From the NCBI GenBank assembly GCA_934636715.1, contig CAKUBE010000019.1:1-17880 (forward strand): DNA of 17,880 bases, read 5' to 3'. Source of the stretch: an uncultured Arachnia sp. GTDB taxonomy: Bacteria > Actinomycetota > Actinomycetes > Propionibacteriales > Propionibacteriaceae. Of this stretch, positions 1-9,574 are shown piece by piece. Position numbers and translations under genes: made by a program. Within the stretch, counting starts at the first letter, position 1, and every line of letters begins with the position of its first letter. The notes below the pieces were generated by a model that ran no database searches, was not told the origin of the DNA, and saw only the letters and a program-made list of their open reading frames with translations.

Positions 1-414
1 TCGGCAGACACAAAGAGGCACTCACCGCCACCGAAGAAGCCATCACCCTCCGACGTGGCCTCGCCGCCGACAACCCCACCGCCCACAACCCGGAGCTCGC
101 CGGGGCACTCACCAACCTCAGCACCGCGTTTTCAGAGCTCGACAAGCGCGCGGAGGCGCTGAGCGCCGCCGAAGAAGCCGTGGCCGTTTACAGGGAGCTC
201 GCCGCCGACAACCCCACCGCCCACAGCCCCAACCTCGCCCGAGCACTAAACAACCTCGGAACCCACCTCCGCGACCTCGGCAGACACAAGGAAGCCCTCA
301 CCGCCGCCGAAGAAGCCGCAGCTGTCTACCGGGGTCTCGCGGCCGAGGAGCCAGACCGGTTCGAGTCAGCGCTCAAGAAGGCCGAGCGCCGGGTCTACGA
401 ACTCCAGATGAACC
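1..414 (+). repeat. 138-nt in-frame tandem repeat encoding TPR units
   Basis: Units begin at about 1, 139 and 277. The string TCGGCAGACACAA occurs at both 1 and 277 (exactly 2 x 138 apart), and CTCGCCGCCGACAACCCCAC occurs at both 60 and 198 (exactly 138 apart). Units 1 and 3 are more alike at their starts than either is to unit 2, suggesting duplication of blocks. The third unit decays after about base 345. The period is 46 codons, so gain or loss of units stays in frame. Confidence 0.85.
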
Positions 415-443
415 TCCGAGAGTCCACGAAGGACCCCGAATAG
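1..443 (+). CDS. Tetratricopeptide-repeat protein, C-terminal part (5' truncated by window edge)
   Basis: The reading frame is open from the left edge (codon phase begins at base 3) to a TAG at 441-443, giving about 146 C-terminal residues. It contains two full 46-residue helical repeats and a third that diverges in its second half. Each has a core of the type EALxAAEEAxxxxRxLAADNP followed by LAxALxNLxxxLxxL, which is the kinesin-light-chain-like form of TPR. The tail is charged and ends KDPE. TPR arrays are protein-interaction scaffolds. In actinobacteria such long, nearly identical arrays are often the C-terminus of large STAND-type NTPases, but that N-terminal part lies outside the window, so the function is unknown. 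A GTG at 180 is only an internal valine codon. It converges on gdhA. Confidence 0.85.
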   Translation, partial: GRHKEALTATEEAITLRRGLAADNPTAHNPELAGALTNLSTAFSELDKRAEALSAAEEAVAVYRELAADNPTAHSPNLARALNNLGTHLRDLGRHKEALTAAEEAAAVYRGLAAEEPDRFESALKKAERRVYELQMNLRESTKDPE

Positions 444-446
444 ACG

Positions 447-476
447 ACGACGGCGGGCCCGAAGGCCCGCCGTCGT
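447..476. terminator. Bidirectional hairpin terminator between TPR gene and gdhA
   Basis: A perfect 13-bp GC-rich stem (447-459 with 464-476) closes on a CGAA tetraloop. It starts 3 nt after the TPR stop codon and lies 13 nt beyond the gdhA stop. No T-tract follows on either strand, as is common for actinobacterial stem-only terminators. Its position between two convergent genes suggests it serves both. Confidence 0.75.
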
Positions 477-489
477 GGTGTGAGTCGGA

Positions 490-1845
<1,356 letters not shown>

Positions 1846-1913
1846 TCAGTTGACCACAAACAACCCGATCGTAGTCCCAGGAGCCTCTGCCGCCGACGTT
1901 GGCCAGCTTTTTC

Positions 1914-3875
1914 TCATTCGGCGGTGCCGACGCCGCGCACCGTGAGCGCCGCGGCCAGGTCGTTCGCGGTGGCGATGGCGCCGACGAACAGCGGCACGAG
2001 CACGGCCAGCTGCGCCCGTGCCCGACGAACCGGCCCGCCCTCGTCGAGCCGGGCGCCGCGCGCGCGTTGGGCGAGCTCGATGCGCTCTCGACGACGCGTC
2101 AGCGTCGGCACGAACCGCAGAGCGATGACGACCACGAGCACGAGCGACGGGGGCAGGCGCGACGCCCGGGCCCACGCGATCCCCTGCTCACCATCGCCCT
2201 TGGCGAGCGTCCACGCCGTCCAGACGACCATGCCCGCCAGCCGGAGCACGAGCAGCGCGGCGTAAGTCGCCGGCTCGTCCACCCAGGCCGGCGGGACGAG
2301 GTACCCGAACACGCCGACGAAGGCGGCCACCACGGCCAGCGGCGCCAAGGCCGACCCCGCGCGACGCAGCCCGCGCGGCACCGTCGTCGCCAACAGCACG
2401 AGGCCGACGGCGAGCACTCCCGCGACGACGCCCCACGAGCCGGCGGCCATCATGACCCCCATGGCCATGAGCGTCAGGGCGGCGACGAGCCGCACGTCCC
2501 ACCGCCGAGTGCGAGGCGGCTCCTCCCGCCCGCCCAGCGGTTCGTCCGACGGCGCGGGCGTCGGCGCGGCGAGGGTCACGGTGCGGGTGGCGAGGGAGGC
2601 GAGGTCGTCGTCGTGCGTGATCAGCAGCACACCGGCACCCCGCTCGGCCGCATGGACGATGGCCAGGGCCACACGCTCGAAGGCCTCGCGGTCGAGGCCG
2701 CCGGTGGGCTCGTCGACGACGAGGAGGTCGGGCTCGGCGGCCAGCGCGCCCGCGACGGCGACCAGTTGGCGCCGCGACCGGGCGAGGCGCAGCGGGTGCG
2801 TCCCCGCGTCGTCGGCCATCCCCACCGCGGCCATCGCGCGGTCGACCCGCTCCGCGACCGCTTCCGGGGCAAGGCCTTGGTGACGCGGCGCGAAGCCGAC
2901 CTCGGCGCGCACGGTCTCGTGGAACAACTGCGTGTCGGGGTCCTGCAGCACCATCGCGGCCGTCCCGTCGACGGCGACCGTCCCGTCGGGCGTGGGAAGG
3001 AGCCCCATCAGGCAGCGCGCGAGGGTCGACTTGCCCGCCCCGTTGACGCCGCGCACCGCCACGATCTCGCCCCGGCGGATCGTGAGGCTCACGTCGTCGA
3101 GCGCCCTGATGCCGCCGGGATAGGTGAAGTCGAGGCGGGTGACGCGCGCCACGGGCAGGCCGGGCGCGGGCGGCGGGGCGGCGCCGATGCGACCGCGACA
3201 TGGCTCTCCACGGGCCATACGCAGCCCGATCCGGCGGCAGAGCGCGGGGTCGGCGAGCAGCGCGGTGGGCGACCCATCGTAGGCGACGACCCCGCAGTCG
3301 AGGGCGACGACGCGCGTGCAGCCCTCGACGAGGTACGGGTCGTGCGTCGCGATGACCGCGGTCCGGCCGCGGATCGCGCGCAGGAGGTCGGCCCGGCCGT
3401 CGGCGTCGAGTTCGGAGGTGGGGTCGTCGAGCACGAGCAGCTCGGCACCGCGGGCCAGCGCCCCCGCGATCGCCACCCGCTGCACCTGTCCCCCGCTGAG
3501 TTCGCCGGTGGCCCGCCCCTCGAACCCCTCGAGGCCCACCGACGCGAGCGCGGCGGCGACCCGTTCCTCTCTCCCCTCGGCGGGCAGGCCGAGGCCGACG
3601 TCGTCGCCCACCCTCGGCTCGATCAGCGCGGCCTCGGCGCGCTCCGGCACATACCCGACGATGCCGGGCCGGACGAGGCGACCGCTCACCTCCGCGGGGA
3701 GATGGCCGGGAATCAGCCCGACGAGCAGCCGCGCGAGCGTGCTCTTGCCCGCCCCCGTCGCCCCGACCACGGCGACCGACTCCCCTTCGCGAACGAGGAG
3801 GTCGACGCCCCGCAGCGCGGGCCGATCCCCTTCCGGGAAGGCGACGCTCACGCCGTCGGCTACGACGACCGTCAC
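1914..3875 (-). CDS. ECF transporter energising subunit: fused EcfA-EcfA-EcfT polypeptide
   Basis: One 653-residue protein joins two ABC ATPase domains and a transmembrane T component, the complete energising module of an energy-coupling-factor vitamin importer. ATPase 1 has Walker A GATGAGKST (38-46), LSGGQ (126-130), Walker B LLVLDD (146-151) and H178. ATPase 2 has Walker A GVNGAGKST (276-284), Q-loop Q311, Walker B LLVVDE (384-389) and H421, but its signature reads LARSR (364-368) instead of LSGGQ. ATPase 1 has E78 at the Q-loop position and D151 in place of the catalytic glutamate. Residues about 460-653 hold roughly five hydrophobic segments and EcfT-like ARG (605-607) and VRG (646-648) coupling motifs. 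The GTG start at 3875 overlaps the S-component stop by 4 nt (GTGA), implying translational coupling. The substrate must be inferred from the S component. Confidence 0.92.
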   Translation of the reverse strand: MTVVVADGVSVAFPEGDRPALRGVDLLVREGESVAVVGATGAGKSTLARLLVGLIPGHLPAEVSGRLVRPGIVGYVPERAEAALIEPRVGDDVGLGLPAEGREERVAAALASVGLEGFEGRATGELSGGQVQRVAIAGALARGAELLVLDDPTSELDADGRADLLRAIRGRTAVIATHDPYLVEGCTRVVALDCGVVAYDGSPTALLADPALCRRIGLRMARGEPCRGRIGAAPPPAPGLPVARVTRLDFTYPGGIRALDDVSLTIRRGEIVAVRGVNGAGKSTLARCLMGLLPTPDGTVAVDGTAAMVLQDPDTQLFHETVRAEVGFAPRHQGLAPEAVAERVDRAMAAVGMADDAGTHPLRLARSRRQLVAVAGALAAEPDLLVVDEPTGGLDREAFERVALAIVHAAERGAGVLLITHDDDLASLATRTVTLAAPTPAPSDEPLGGREEPPRTRRWDVRLVAALTLMAMGVMMAAGSWGVVAGVLAVGLVLLATTVPRGLRRAGSALAPLAVVAAFVGVFGYLVPPAWVDEPATYAALLVLRLAGMVVWTAWTLAKGDGEQGIAWARASRLPPSLVLVVVIALRFVPTLTRRRERIELAQRARGARLDEGGPVRRARAQLAVLVPLFVGAIATANDLAAALTVRGVGTAE

Positions 3876-4372
3876 GTCCGCGAGGGCTCCGCGAGGCCCG
3901 CAGCGGTCAGCGCCCTGGCGACCACGGCCGCGAGGATCACGTTGATGGCGGCGCCCACGAGCAGCGGGACCAGCATCCCGGCGAAGAAGCCCCAGCCGAA
4001 CATCGGCACAAGCGTCAGCGGGGCCCCCACCCCGTTCAGCACGATGCCGACGGCGACGCCCACCCAGAGGTTGAGGCGCCTGGCCACCCAGCCGGCCCCC
4101 GCGACGGCGACCGCCATGGTGACCGCGATGATGACGTGCACCGGCAGCGAGAGCGGGAACCCGGCGGTCGCGGCCGAGACGAGGTGTCCGAGCACCGCGA
4201 CGAGCATCGCCTCCGGCACGGTGAAGGCGAAGGCGGCGAGGAAGGCGGGGGCGGCGTCGAGCGCGACGCTGCCGGTGGGGCTCGGGATCTTGACGAGTGC
4301 GCCGACGACGCTCAAGGCGATCAGGATGCCCATCCGGGCGATCCTCGTTGCGGAACTGGAGGCGGGACTCAT
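3872..4372 (-). CDS. ECF transporter S component (substrate-binding membrane subunit)
   Basis: This 166-residue integral membrane protein has about five to six hydrophobic helices. Its N-terminal ALVKIPSPTGSVALDAAPAF segment (25-44) is followed by LGHLVSAATAGFPL (61-74) and a late VLNGVGAPLTL (111-121), typical of small ECF S components. This pattern resembles, from memory, the CblT group linked to alpha-ribazole (cobalamin precursor) salvage, but the substrate is not proven here. It directly precedes the fused A-A-T gene with a 4-nt overlap, so the two genes form a complete importer. The ATG at 4372 has a modest TGAGG upstream, and a TAGGCT (4388-4383) could be a -10 for a promoter in the 35-nt gap after rlmN. 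No room exists for a riboswitch in that gap. Confidence 0.85.
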   Translation of the reverse strand: MSPASSSATRIARMGILIALSVVGALVKIPSPTGSVALDAAPAFLAAFAFTVPEAMLVAVLGHLVSAATAGFPLSLPVHVIIAVTMAVAVAGAGWVARRLNLWVGVAVGIVLNGVGAPLTLVPMFGWGFFAGMLVPLLVGAAINVILAAVVARALTAAGLAEPSRT

Positions 4373-4407
4373 AGTGAGCCTCAGCCTATCGGGCCGCCGG
4401 GGCGGGC

Positions 4408-5532
4408 TCAGCCGGCGGTCGCCTTGGCGGCGAGCTGGCCGCAGGCGCCGTCGATCTCCTGGCCGCGGGTGTCGCGGAGCGTGACGGGCACGCCGCGCCG
4501 TTCCAGCGTCGCGATGAACGCGCGCTCGTCCGCCTTGCGCGACGCCGTCCACTTCGAGCCGGGCGTGGGGTTCAGCGGGATCAGGTTCACGTGCACCCAC
4601 CCCCAGTCGCCGCGGCGCTTGAGGACGTCGGCGAGCAGCTCGGCGCGGTGCGCCTGGTCGTTGATGTCGCGCATCATCGCGTACTCGATGGACACGCGGC
4701 GCTTGGTGGTGCGCGCGTACTCCCACGCGGCGTCGACCACCTCGTCCACCTTCCAGCGGTTGTTGACGGGAACGATCTCGTCGCGGAGCTCGTCGTCGGG
4801 CGCGTGCAGCGACACCGCGAGCGTCAGCGGCTGGCCCTCCTCCGTCAGCTTGACGATCTGCGGGACGAGCCCGACGGTTGACACCGTGATCCCGCGCGCG
4901 CTCATCCCGAAGCCGTTGGGGACGGGCTCGAGAAAGGTGCGGATGGCGCCCATGACGGCGTTGTAGTTGGCCAGGGGCTCGCCCATGCCCATGAAGACGA
5001 TGTTGTTGAGCCGACCCGACGCCCCGGGCACGGCCCCCGCGGAGAGCTGCTGGTCTGCCGCGAGCACCTGCGCGACGATCTCCGCCTGCGACAGGTTGCG
5101 CTTCAGACCGCCCTGGCCCGTGGCGCAGAACGGGCAGGCCATGCCGCACCCGGCCTGCGACGAGATGCAGAGCGTCGTGCGGTTCGGGTAGCGCATCAGC
5201 ACCGACTCGAGCAGCGAGCCGTCGAAGAGCCTCCAGAGCGTCTTGACCGTTGAACCGTCGTCGGTCATGCGGCGCGTCACCTGCTCGAGCAGGCGCGGGA
5301 ACAGCTGCTCGCCGAGCTCCGCGCGGATGGCGGCGGGCAGGTCGGTGAAGGCCGTCGCATCGTCCTCGAGGCGGTCGAACACGTGGCGGGAGATCTGGTC
5401 GGCGCGGAAGCGGGGAAGGCCCAGCTTGGTGGCGGCCTCGACGCGGTCCTCGCGAGAGAGGTCGAACCAGTGCTTCGGCGGCTTGCCCCGGCGGGGCGCC
5501 TCGAAGACGAGCGGCAAGAGGGTCGGGGACAT
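4408..5532 (-). CDS. rlmN: Dual-specificity 23S rRNA/tRNA adenine-C2 methyltransferase
   Basis: This radical-SAM enzyme methylates C2 of A2503 in 23S rRNA and A37 in some tRNAs, supporting decoding accuracy. The 374-residue protein has the 4Fe-4S ligands in CGMACPFC (C129, C133, C136). It also has the two mechanistic cysteines by spacing to the E. coli enzyme: C122 (equivalent of C118) and C364 in the GACGQL tail (equivalent of C355, the methyl carrier). [10 protein letters not shown] and the [17 protein letters not shown] segment are typical. The ATG at 5532 has AGGAG about 6 nt upstream. It lies 30 nt after cdsA in the same transcription direction, the usual actinobacterial order. Confidence 0.97.
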   Translation of the reverse strand: MSPTLLPLVFEAPRRGKPPKHWFDLSREDRVEAATKLGLPRFRADQISRHVFDRLEDDATAFTDLPAAIRAELGEQLFPRLLEQVTRRMTDDGSTVKTLWRLFDGSLLESVLMRYPNRTTLCISSQAGCGMACPFCATGQGGLKRNLSQAEIVAQVLAADQQLSAGAVPGASGRLNNIVFMGMGEPLANYNAVMGAIRTFLEPVPNGFGMSARGITVSTVGLVPQIVKLTEEGQPLTLAVSLHAPDDELRDEIVPVNNRWKVDEVVDAAWEYARTTKRRVSIEYAMMRDINDQAHRAELLADVLKRRGDWGWVHVNLIPLNPTPGSKWTASRKADERAFIATLERRGVPVTLRDTRGQEIDGACGQLAAKATAG

Positions 5533-5562
5533 GGGTCTCCTGGGAACGGGATCGGGGCGGGG

Positions 5563-6411
5563 TCAGCCGAGGGCGAGGTGCAGCACGAGCCAGCCGACGG
5601 GCACGGCCACGAGCATCGAGTCGATGCGGTCCATGATGCCACCGTGGCCGGGCAGGAAGTTCGACATGTCCTTCAGCCCCGCGTCGCGCTTGATGAGCGA
5701 CTCGACGAGGTCGCCGACGGTGCCGCCCAGACTGCAGAGGGCGCCGAGGATGAGCCCGACCCACCACGGCGTGTCGAGCAGGAAGTGCACGCCGAGCGCG
5801 CCGACGAGCGCGGCGACGGCCACGCCGGCCGCGAAACCCTCCCAGGTCTTCCCGGGGCTGATGCTGGGTGCCATCTTGTTGCGGCCGAGGAGGACGCCGA
5901 CGGCGAACGCGCCGGTGTCCGACGCGATGACGCACATGATCACGATCAGGATCCGGATCCTGCCGTGATCGGCGGCGAGCAGGAGCGGGACGAAGACGCC
6001 CATCAGCGGGATGTACGCGATGAGGAAGGCGCTGGCCGCCGCGTCCCGGATGAAGCCCTCGGCGCCGCGGAAGAGGCGCGAGGTGAGCGCCGCGAGCATG
6101 GTCGCGGCCAGACAGATGGCCGCGAACCCGACGGCGGAGATGTGCAGGTCGACGCGCCCGGCCATGTAGCCGCCGAGCACGCTGACGACGGTGCCGACCA
6201 CGATCGGCCTGATCTCCGCGCGCATCCCCTTGAGGAGCAGCGCGCGGTGCACCTCGACCGCGGCGAGGCCGAGCCCGACGGCGATGAGGAGCGTGAAGAA
6301 CCACGGGGCCCAGATGAGCCCGGCGGCGAGCGGCACGAACAGGCCGACGCCGACGCCGATGGCGACCGGGATGTTCCGGCCGGCCTTGGGCTTCGGGTTG
6401 GGGCGGGTCAT
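5563..6411 (-). CDS. cdsA: Phosphatidate cytidylyltransferase (CDP-diacylglycerol synthase)
   Basis: This membrane enzyme makes CDP-diacylglycerol from phosphatidic acid and CTP, the branch point to phosphatidylglycerol, cardiolipin and phosphatidylinositol. The 282-residue product has multiple transmembrane helices. It carries the family signature near the C-terminus, GGTVGDLVESLIKRD (229-243) followed by GLKDMSNFLPGHGGIMDRID (245-264). The upstream SDTGAFAVG (164-172) and SPGKTWEG (185-192) are also conserved. Its ATG lies 2 nt after the frr stop with no good Shine-Dalgarno, so translation is probably coupled to frr. The cytosolic N-terminus is short and basic. Confidence 0.96.
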   Translation of the reverse strand: MTRPNPKPKAGRNIPVAIGVGVGLFVPLAAGLIWAPWFFTLLIAVGLGLAAVEVHRALLLKGMRAEIRPIVVGTVVSVLGGYMAGRVDLHISAVGFAAICLAATMLAALTSRLFRGAEGFIRDAAASAFLIAYIPLMGVFVPLLLAADHGRIRILIVIMCVIASDTGAFAVGVLLGRNKMAPSISPGKTWEGFAAGVAVAALVGALGVHFLLDTPWWVGLILGALCSLGGTVGDLVESLIKRDAGLKDMSNFLPGHGGIMDRIDSMLVAVPVGWLVLHLALG

Positions 6412-6413
6412 GC

Positions 6414-6971
6414 TCAGATCTCGAGGAGTTCGGCTTCCTTGTTCTTCAGCAGATCGTCGATCCCGTCGACGAACTTGCGCGTGGTGCCGTCGAGGCTCTT
6501 CTCCGCGCGGCTCAGCTCGTCCTCGCTGATCTCGCCGTCCTTCTGGAGCTTCTTCAGCGCGTCGATGGCGTGGCGGCGGACGTTGCGCACCGCGATGCGG
6601 GCGTCCTCAGCCTTGCCCTTGGCGAGCTTGATGTACTCCTTGCGGCGCTCCTCGGTCAGCTGCGGGACGATGATGCGCACGGAGTTGCCGTCGTTGCTGG
6701 GGTTGACGCCCAGGTCGGAGTCGCGGATGGCCTTCTCGATGGCGCCGATGGCGCTGCGGTCGAAGGGCGTGATCAGCAGCGAGCGCGGGTCTGGCGACGT
6801 GAACTGCGCGAGCTGCTGCAGCGGCGTCGGGGCCCCGTAGTACTCCGCGGTGATCTTGTTGAACATCGCGGGGTGCGCGCGGCCGGTGCGGATGGTGGCC
6901 ATGTCCTCGCGGACGAAGTCGACCGCGTGCTGCATCTTGTCCGCGGCGTCCTTCTGGATGGTGTCGATCAT
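6414..6971 (-). CDS. frr: Ribosome recycling factor
   Basis: RRF works with EF-G to split the post-termination ribosome. The product is 185 residues, the standard length. It has the canonical N-terminal segment ending in VREDMATIRTGRAHPAMF and the central LLITPFDRSAIGAIEKAIRDSDLG followed by RIIVPQLTEERRKEYIKLAK. These correspond to the long three-helix bundle with an inserted beta domain. The ATG at 6971 has AGGAG 6 nt upstream. It lies 30 nt after pyrH and is almost joined to cdsA, so it is inside the pyrH-frr-cdsA-rlmN operon. Confidence 0.98.
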   Translation of the reverse strand: MIDTIQKDAADKMQHAVDFVREDMATIRTGRAHPAMFNKITAEYYGAPTPLQQLAQFTSPDPRSLLITPFDRSAIGAIEKAIRDSDLGVNPSNDGNSVRIIVPQLTEERRKEYIKLAKGKAEDARIAVRNVRRHAIDALKKLQKDGEISEDELSRAEKSLDGTTRKFVDGIDDLLKNKEAELLEI

Positions 6972-7001
6972 GGGTGCTCCTAGGTGTGCGGGGAAGGATG
7001 G

Positions 7002-7709
7002 TTAGCGGGAAACGAGGGTGCCGATGGGCTCGCCGGCGACGGCGCGGGCGATGTTGCCTGCCACGGAGAGGTTGAAGAACACCATCTTCAACGCGTTGTC
7101 GCGGGCCAGCGAGATGGCGGTCGCATCCGCGACCTTCAGGTCCTCGGCCAGGTACTGGTCGTAGGTGAGGTGGTCGAACTTCGTCGCGTCTGCGTGCGCG
7201 TTCGGGTCCTTGTCGTACACGCCGTCGACGCCCTGCTTGCCCATGAGCAGCACTTCGGCGCCGATCTCCAGCGCGCGCTGGGCCGCGACGGTGTCGGTGG
7301 AGAAGTACGGCATGCCGGAGCCCGCGCCGAAGATCACGACACGGCCCTTCTCGAGGTGGCGCTCGGCGCGGCGCGGGATGTACGGCTCGGCGACCTGCGC
7401 CATGTTGATGGCCGACTGGACGCGGGTCGGGACGCCCGCCTTCTCGCAGAACTCCTGCAGCGCGATGGCGTTCATGACGGTGCCGAGCATGCCCATGTAG
7501 TCGGCGCGGTCGCGCGACATGCCGCTCTGCGACAGCTCCGCGCCGCGGAAGAAGTTTCCGCCGCCGACGACGACGGCGACCTGCGTGCCGGAGCCCACGA
7601 CCTCCGCGATCTCCTCGGCGATGGCGGAGATGACGACGGGGTCGACGCCGAGCTTCCCACCCCCGAACACCTCACCGGAGAGCTTTAACAACACACGCTG
7701 ATACGACAC
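7002..7709 (-). CDS. pyrH: UMP kinase
   Basis: This enzyme phosphorylates UMP to UDP with ATP, an essential step of pyrimidine nucleotide supply; it is a hexameric amino-acid-kinase-fold enzyme. The 235-residue product begins [12 protein letters not shown]. It has the glycine-rich [11 protein letters not shown] (46-56), the [16 protein letters not shown] uridylate region (70-85) and [13 protein letters not shown] (128-140). I chose the GTG at 7709 because AGGAG stands 6 nt upstream and no in-frame start exists between it and the hairpin at 7745-7779. The first codons are unusually A/T-rich for this genome (TCG TAT CAG CGT GTG TTG TTA AAG) and include a rare TTA leucine codon. The gene is separated from tsf by a strong hairpin. 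Confidence 0.97.
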   Translation of the reverse strand: MSYQRVLLKLSGEVFGGGKLGVDPVVISAIAEEIAEVVGSGTQVAVVVGGGNFFRGAELSQSGMSRDRADYMGMLGTVMNAIALQEFCEKAGVPTRVQSAINMAQVAEPYIPRRAERHLEKGRVVIFGAGSGMPYFSTDTVAAQRALEIGAEVLLMGKQGVDGVYDKDPNAHADATKFDHLTYDQYLAEDLKVADATAISLARDNALKMVFFNLSVAGNIARAVAGEPIGTLVSR

Positions 7710-7715
7710 CTGGTA

Positions 7716-7720
7716 CTCCT
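7716..7720 (-). promoter_or_regulatory. Ribosome binding site of pyrH
   Basis: Minus-strand AGGAG lies 6 nt before the GTG start at 7709. This is the only well-spaced Shine-Dalgarno/start combination near the conserved N-terminus, and it fixes the start. Confidence 0.75.
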
Positions 7721-7744
7721 GGGGCGTTTGTGGGCGAACATGGC

Positions 7745-7779
7745 ACGTGCGCCGCGACCACGGGGGTCGCGGCGCACGT
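7745..7779 (-). terminator. Hairpin between tsf and pyrH
   Basis: A perfect 15-bp stem (7745-7759 with 7765-7779) closes on a 5-nt loop. It lies 28 nt after the tsf stop and 35 nt before the pyrH start. No T-run follows. It may terminate or attenuate rpsB-tsf transcription, making pyrH expression lower than that of the translation genes, or act as an mRNA stability or processing element. Confidence 0.65.
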
Positions 7780-7807
7780 AACTCTACTTGAAGGAGAAGC
7801 GCGGCGC

Positions 7808-8617
7808 TCAGGCTCCGACGGCGAAGCGCACGAAGCGCGCAACCGCGGTCGAGCCGTCGGCCAGGGACTGGCCGACCGTCTTCTTGTCCTCCCAGACCGC
7901 GGGCTGGTCGACGAGCACGACGTCCTTGAAGAAGCCGCCCACACGGCCTTCGACGATGCGCGGAAGGGCGGCCTCGGGCTTGCCCTCCTCCTTCGCGGTC
8001 GCCTCGGCGATGCGGCGCTCGTTCTCGACGAGGTCTGCCGGCACCTCGTCGCGGGTGACCCACTGCGGGGACATCGCGGCGATGTGCAGCGCGGTCTGGT
8101 GCGCGAGCGTGTCGTCGCCCGAGTACTCGACGAGCACGCCGACCTGTGGCGGCAGGTCCGAAGCCCGACGGTGCAGGTACAGGTGAGCGCCCTCGCCGAA
8201 GTTGGCGACGGCCGAGACCGAGATGTTCTCGCCGATCTTGGCGCCGAGCTCCTTGACGGCGTCCTCGACCTTCGCGCCGGAGGCCAGGGCGGCCTCGTTG
8301 GCGGAGGCCACGTCGGTCGCGCCGGCGGCGAGCACCGCGGAGACGATCTCCTCGGCGAGGCCCACGAACTCGGCGTTCTTGGCGACGAAGTCGGTCTCGG
8401 CGGCGAACTGGATGAGGGCGCCGTCGCGGCCCGCGACGATGCCGTTGCTTGCCTCGCGGTCCGAGCGCTTCGCCTGCTTGGCGAGACCCGAGATGCGCAG
8501 CACCTCGATCGCCTTCTCGAAGTCGCCTTCAGCCTCGACGAGCGCGTTCTTCGCGTCCATCATGCCCGCGCCGGTGGCGTCGCGGAGCTTCTTCACGTCA
8601 GCGGCAGTGATAGCCAT
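7808..8617 (-). CDS. tsf: Translation elongation factor Ts
   Basis: EF-Ts is the nucleotide exchange factor for EF-Tu. The 269-residue product has the N-terminal UBA-like segment ([20 protein letters not shown], 1-20) and the exchange motif TDFVAKN at 75-81. The core continues through the HIAAMSPQW region, and the length fits actinobacterial EF-Ts. It follows rpsB by 42 nt with no visible terminator, so the two should be co-transcribed. The Shine-Dalgarno before the ATG at 8617 is weak (GGGAA about 11 nt upstream). Confidence 0.98.
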   Translation of the reverse strand: MAITAADVKKLRDATGAGMMDAKNALVEAEGDFEKAIEVLRISGLAKQAKRSDREASNGIVAGRDGALIQFAAETDFVAKNAEFVGLAEEIVSAVLAAGATDVASANEAALASGAKVEDAVKELGAKIGENISVSAVANFGEGAHLYLHRRASDLPPQVGVLVEYSGDDTLAHQTALHIAAMSPQWVTRDEVPADLVENERRIAEATAKEEGKPEAALPRIVEGRVGGFFKDVVLVDQPAVWEDKKTVGQSLADGSTAVARFVRFAVGA

Positions 8618-8659
8618 GGGTGATTGTTTCCCGTCTTGTTCTCTGGGGTGGGGATGCGG

Positions 8660-9559
8660 TCAGTTGGCTTCGGCGGCCGGGGTCTCGTCGGCGGCCTCGA
8701 CGACCGGAGCGGCCTCGGCGACCTCTTCGACGAGCGCGGCGGCCTCGGCGTCGGTCTCCTCGACGGCGACGGCCTCCGCGGCCGGGGCCTCGGCGGCCGG
8801 GGCCTCTTCGGCACCGAGCAGCTCACGCTCCCAGTCGGGCATGGGCTCGGCCTCTGCCTGCTCGCCCGAGCGGCCGGAGGAGCGGTCGATCAGGCCCTCG
8901 GCGACGGCGTCGGCGATGATGCGGGTCAGCAGCGCGACGGAACGGATGGCGTCGTCGTTGCCGGGCACCGCGTAGTCGACCTCATCGGGGTCGCAGTTGG
9001 TGTCGAGGATGCCGACGATCGGGATGTTCAGCTTGCGCGCCTCGTCGACGGCGAGGTGCTCCTTCTTGGTGTCGACGATCCACACGGCCTGCGGCGTCTT
9101 GACCATGTCGCGGATGCCGCCGAGGGTCTTGTCGAGCTTGGTGCGCTCGCGGTCGAGCTGCAGCAGTTCCTTCTTGGTGAGGCCGCTGGTGGCGGCGTCG
9201 AGGCCCTCGAGCTCCTTGAGGCGCTGGATCCGCTTGGTGACGGTGTGGAAGTTGGTGAGCATGCCGCCCAGCCAACGCTGGTTCACGTAGGGCATGCCGA
9301 CGCGGGTGGCCTGCTCGGCGATGGCCTCCTGGGCCTGCTTCTTGGTGCCGACGAACATGACCTGGCCACCGCGCGCGACGGTGTTGCGCACGAAGGTGTA
9401 GGCCTTGTCGATGTAGCCGAGCGAGAGCTGCAGGTCGATGATGTAGATGCCGTTGCGCTCGGTGAAGATGAACCGCTTCATCTTCGGGTTCCAACGACGG
9501 GTCTGGTGCCCGAAGTGAACGCCGGACTCGAGCAACTGGCGCGTGGTGACGACGGCCAT
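8660..9559 (-). CDS. rpsB: 30S ribosomal protein S2 with acidic C-terminal extension
   Basis: S2 is a late-assembling small-subunit protein. Residues 1 to about 232 form the standard S2 domain, including [20 protein letters not shown] at the start, [13 protein letters not shown] (68-80) and [28 protein letters not shown] (180-207). The remaining 65 or so residues (about 235-299) are an Ala/Glu/Val-rich acidic tail ending PAAEAN, making the protein longer than the roughly 240-residue E. coli form. The ATG at 9559 has AAAGGAA about 5 nt upstream. Long open sequence 5' of this ATG in the same frame is non-coding leader and intergenic DNA. It is the first gene of the rpsB-tsf unit. Confidence 0.98.
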   Translation of the reverse strand: MAVVTTRQLLESGVHFGHQTRRWNPKMKRFIFTERNGIYIIDLQLSLGYIDKAYTFVRNTVARGGQVMFVGTKKQAQEAIAEQATRVGMPYVNQRWLGGMLTNFHTVTKRIQRLKELEGLDAATSGLTKKELLQLDRERTKLDKTLGGIRDMVKTPQAVWIVDTKKEHLAVDEARKLNIPIVGILDTNCDPDEVDYAVPGNDDAIRSVALLTRIIADAVAEGLIDRSSGRSGEQAEAEPMPDWERELLGAEEAPAAEAPAAEAVAVEETDAEAAALVEEVAEAAPVVEAADETPAAEAN

Positions 9560-9574
9560 GGCCGTTCCTTTCGC

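Noticed and set aside
4373..4407. Cobalamin or thiamine riboswitch before the ECF genes
   Set aside because: Only 35 nt separate rlmN and the S-component gene, too short for any known vitamin riboswitch, and no conserved box is seen.
1899..4484. 861-codon open frame on the plus strand opposite the ECF genes
   Set aside because: Composition is Arg/Gly/His-rich with no domain pattern; the opposite strand has complete Walker, signature and membrane segments.
5383..6840. 485-codon open frame on the plus strand across rlmN, cdsA and frr
   Set aside because: It spans three well-recognised minus-strand genes and their junctions, so it is an antisense artefact of G+C bias.
7685..7741. 18-codon small frame (minus strand) overlapping the pyrH start, a possible leader peptide
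   Set aside because: Its ATG follows a hairpin arm and has no Shine-Dalgarno; nothing beyond the frame itself supports translation.
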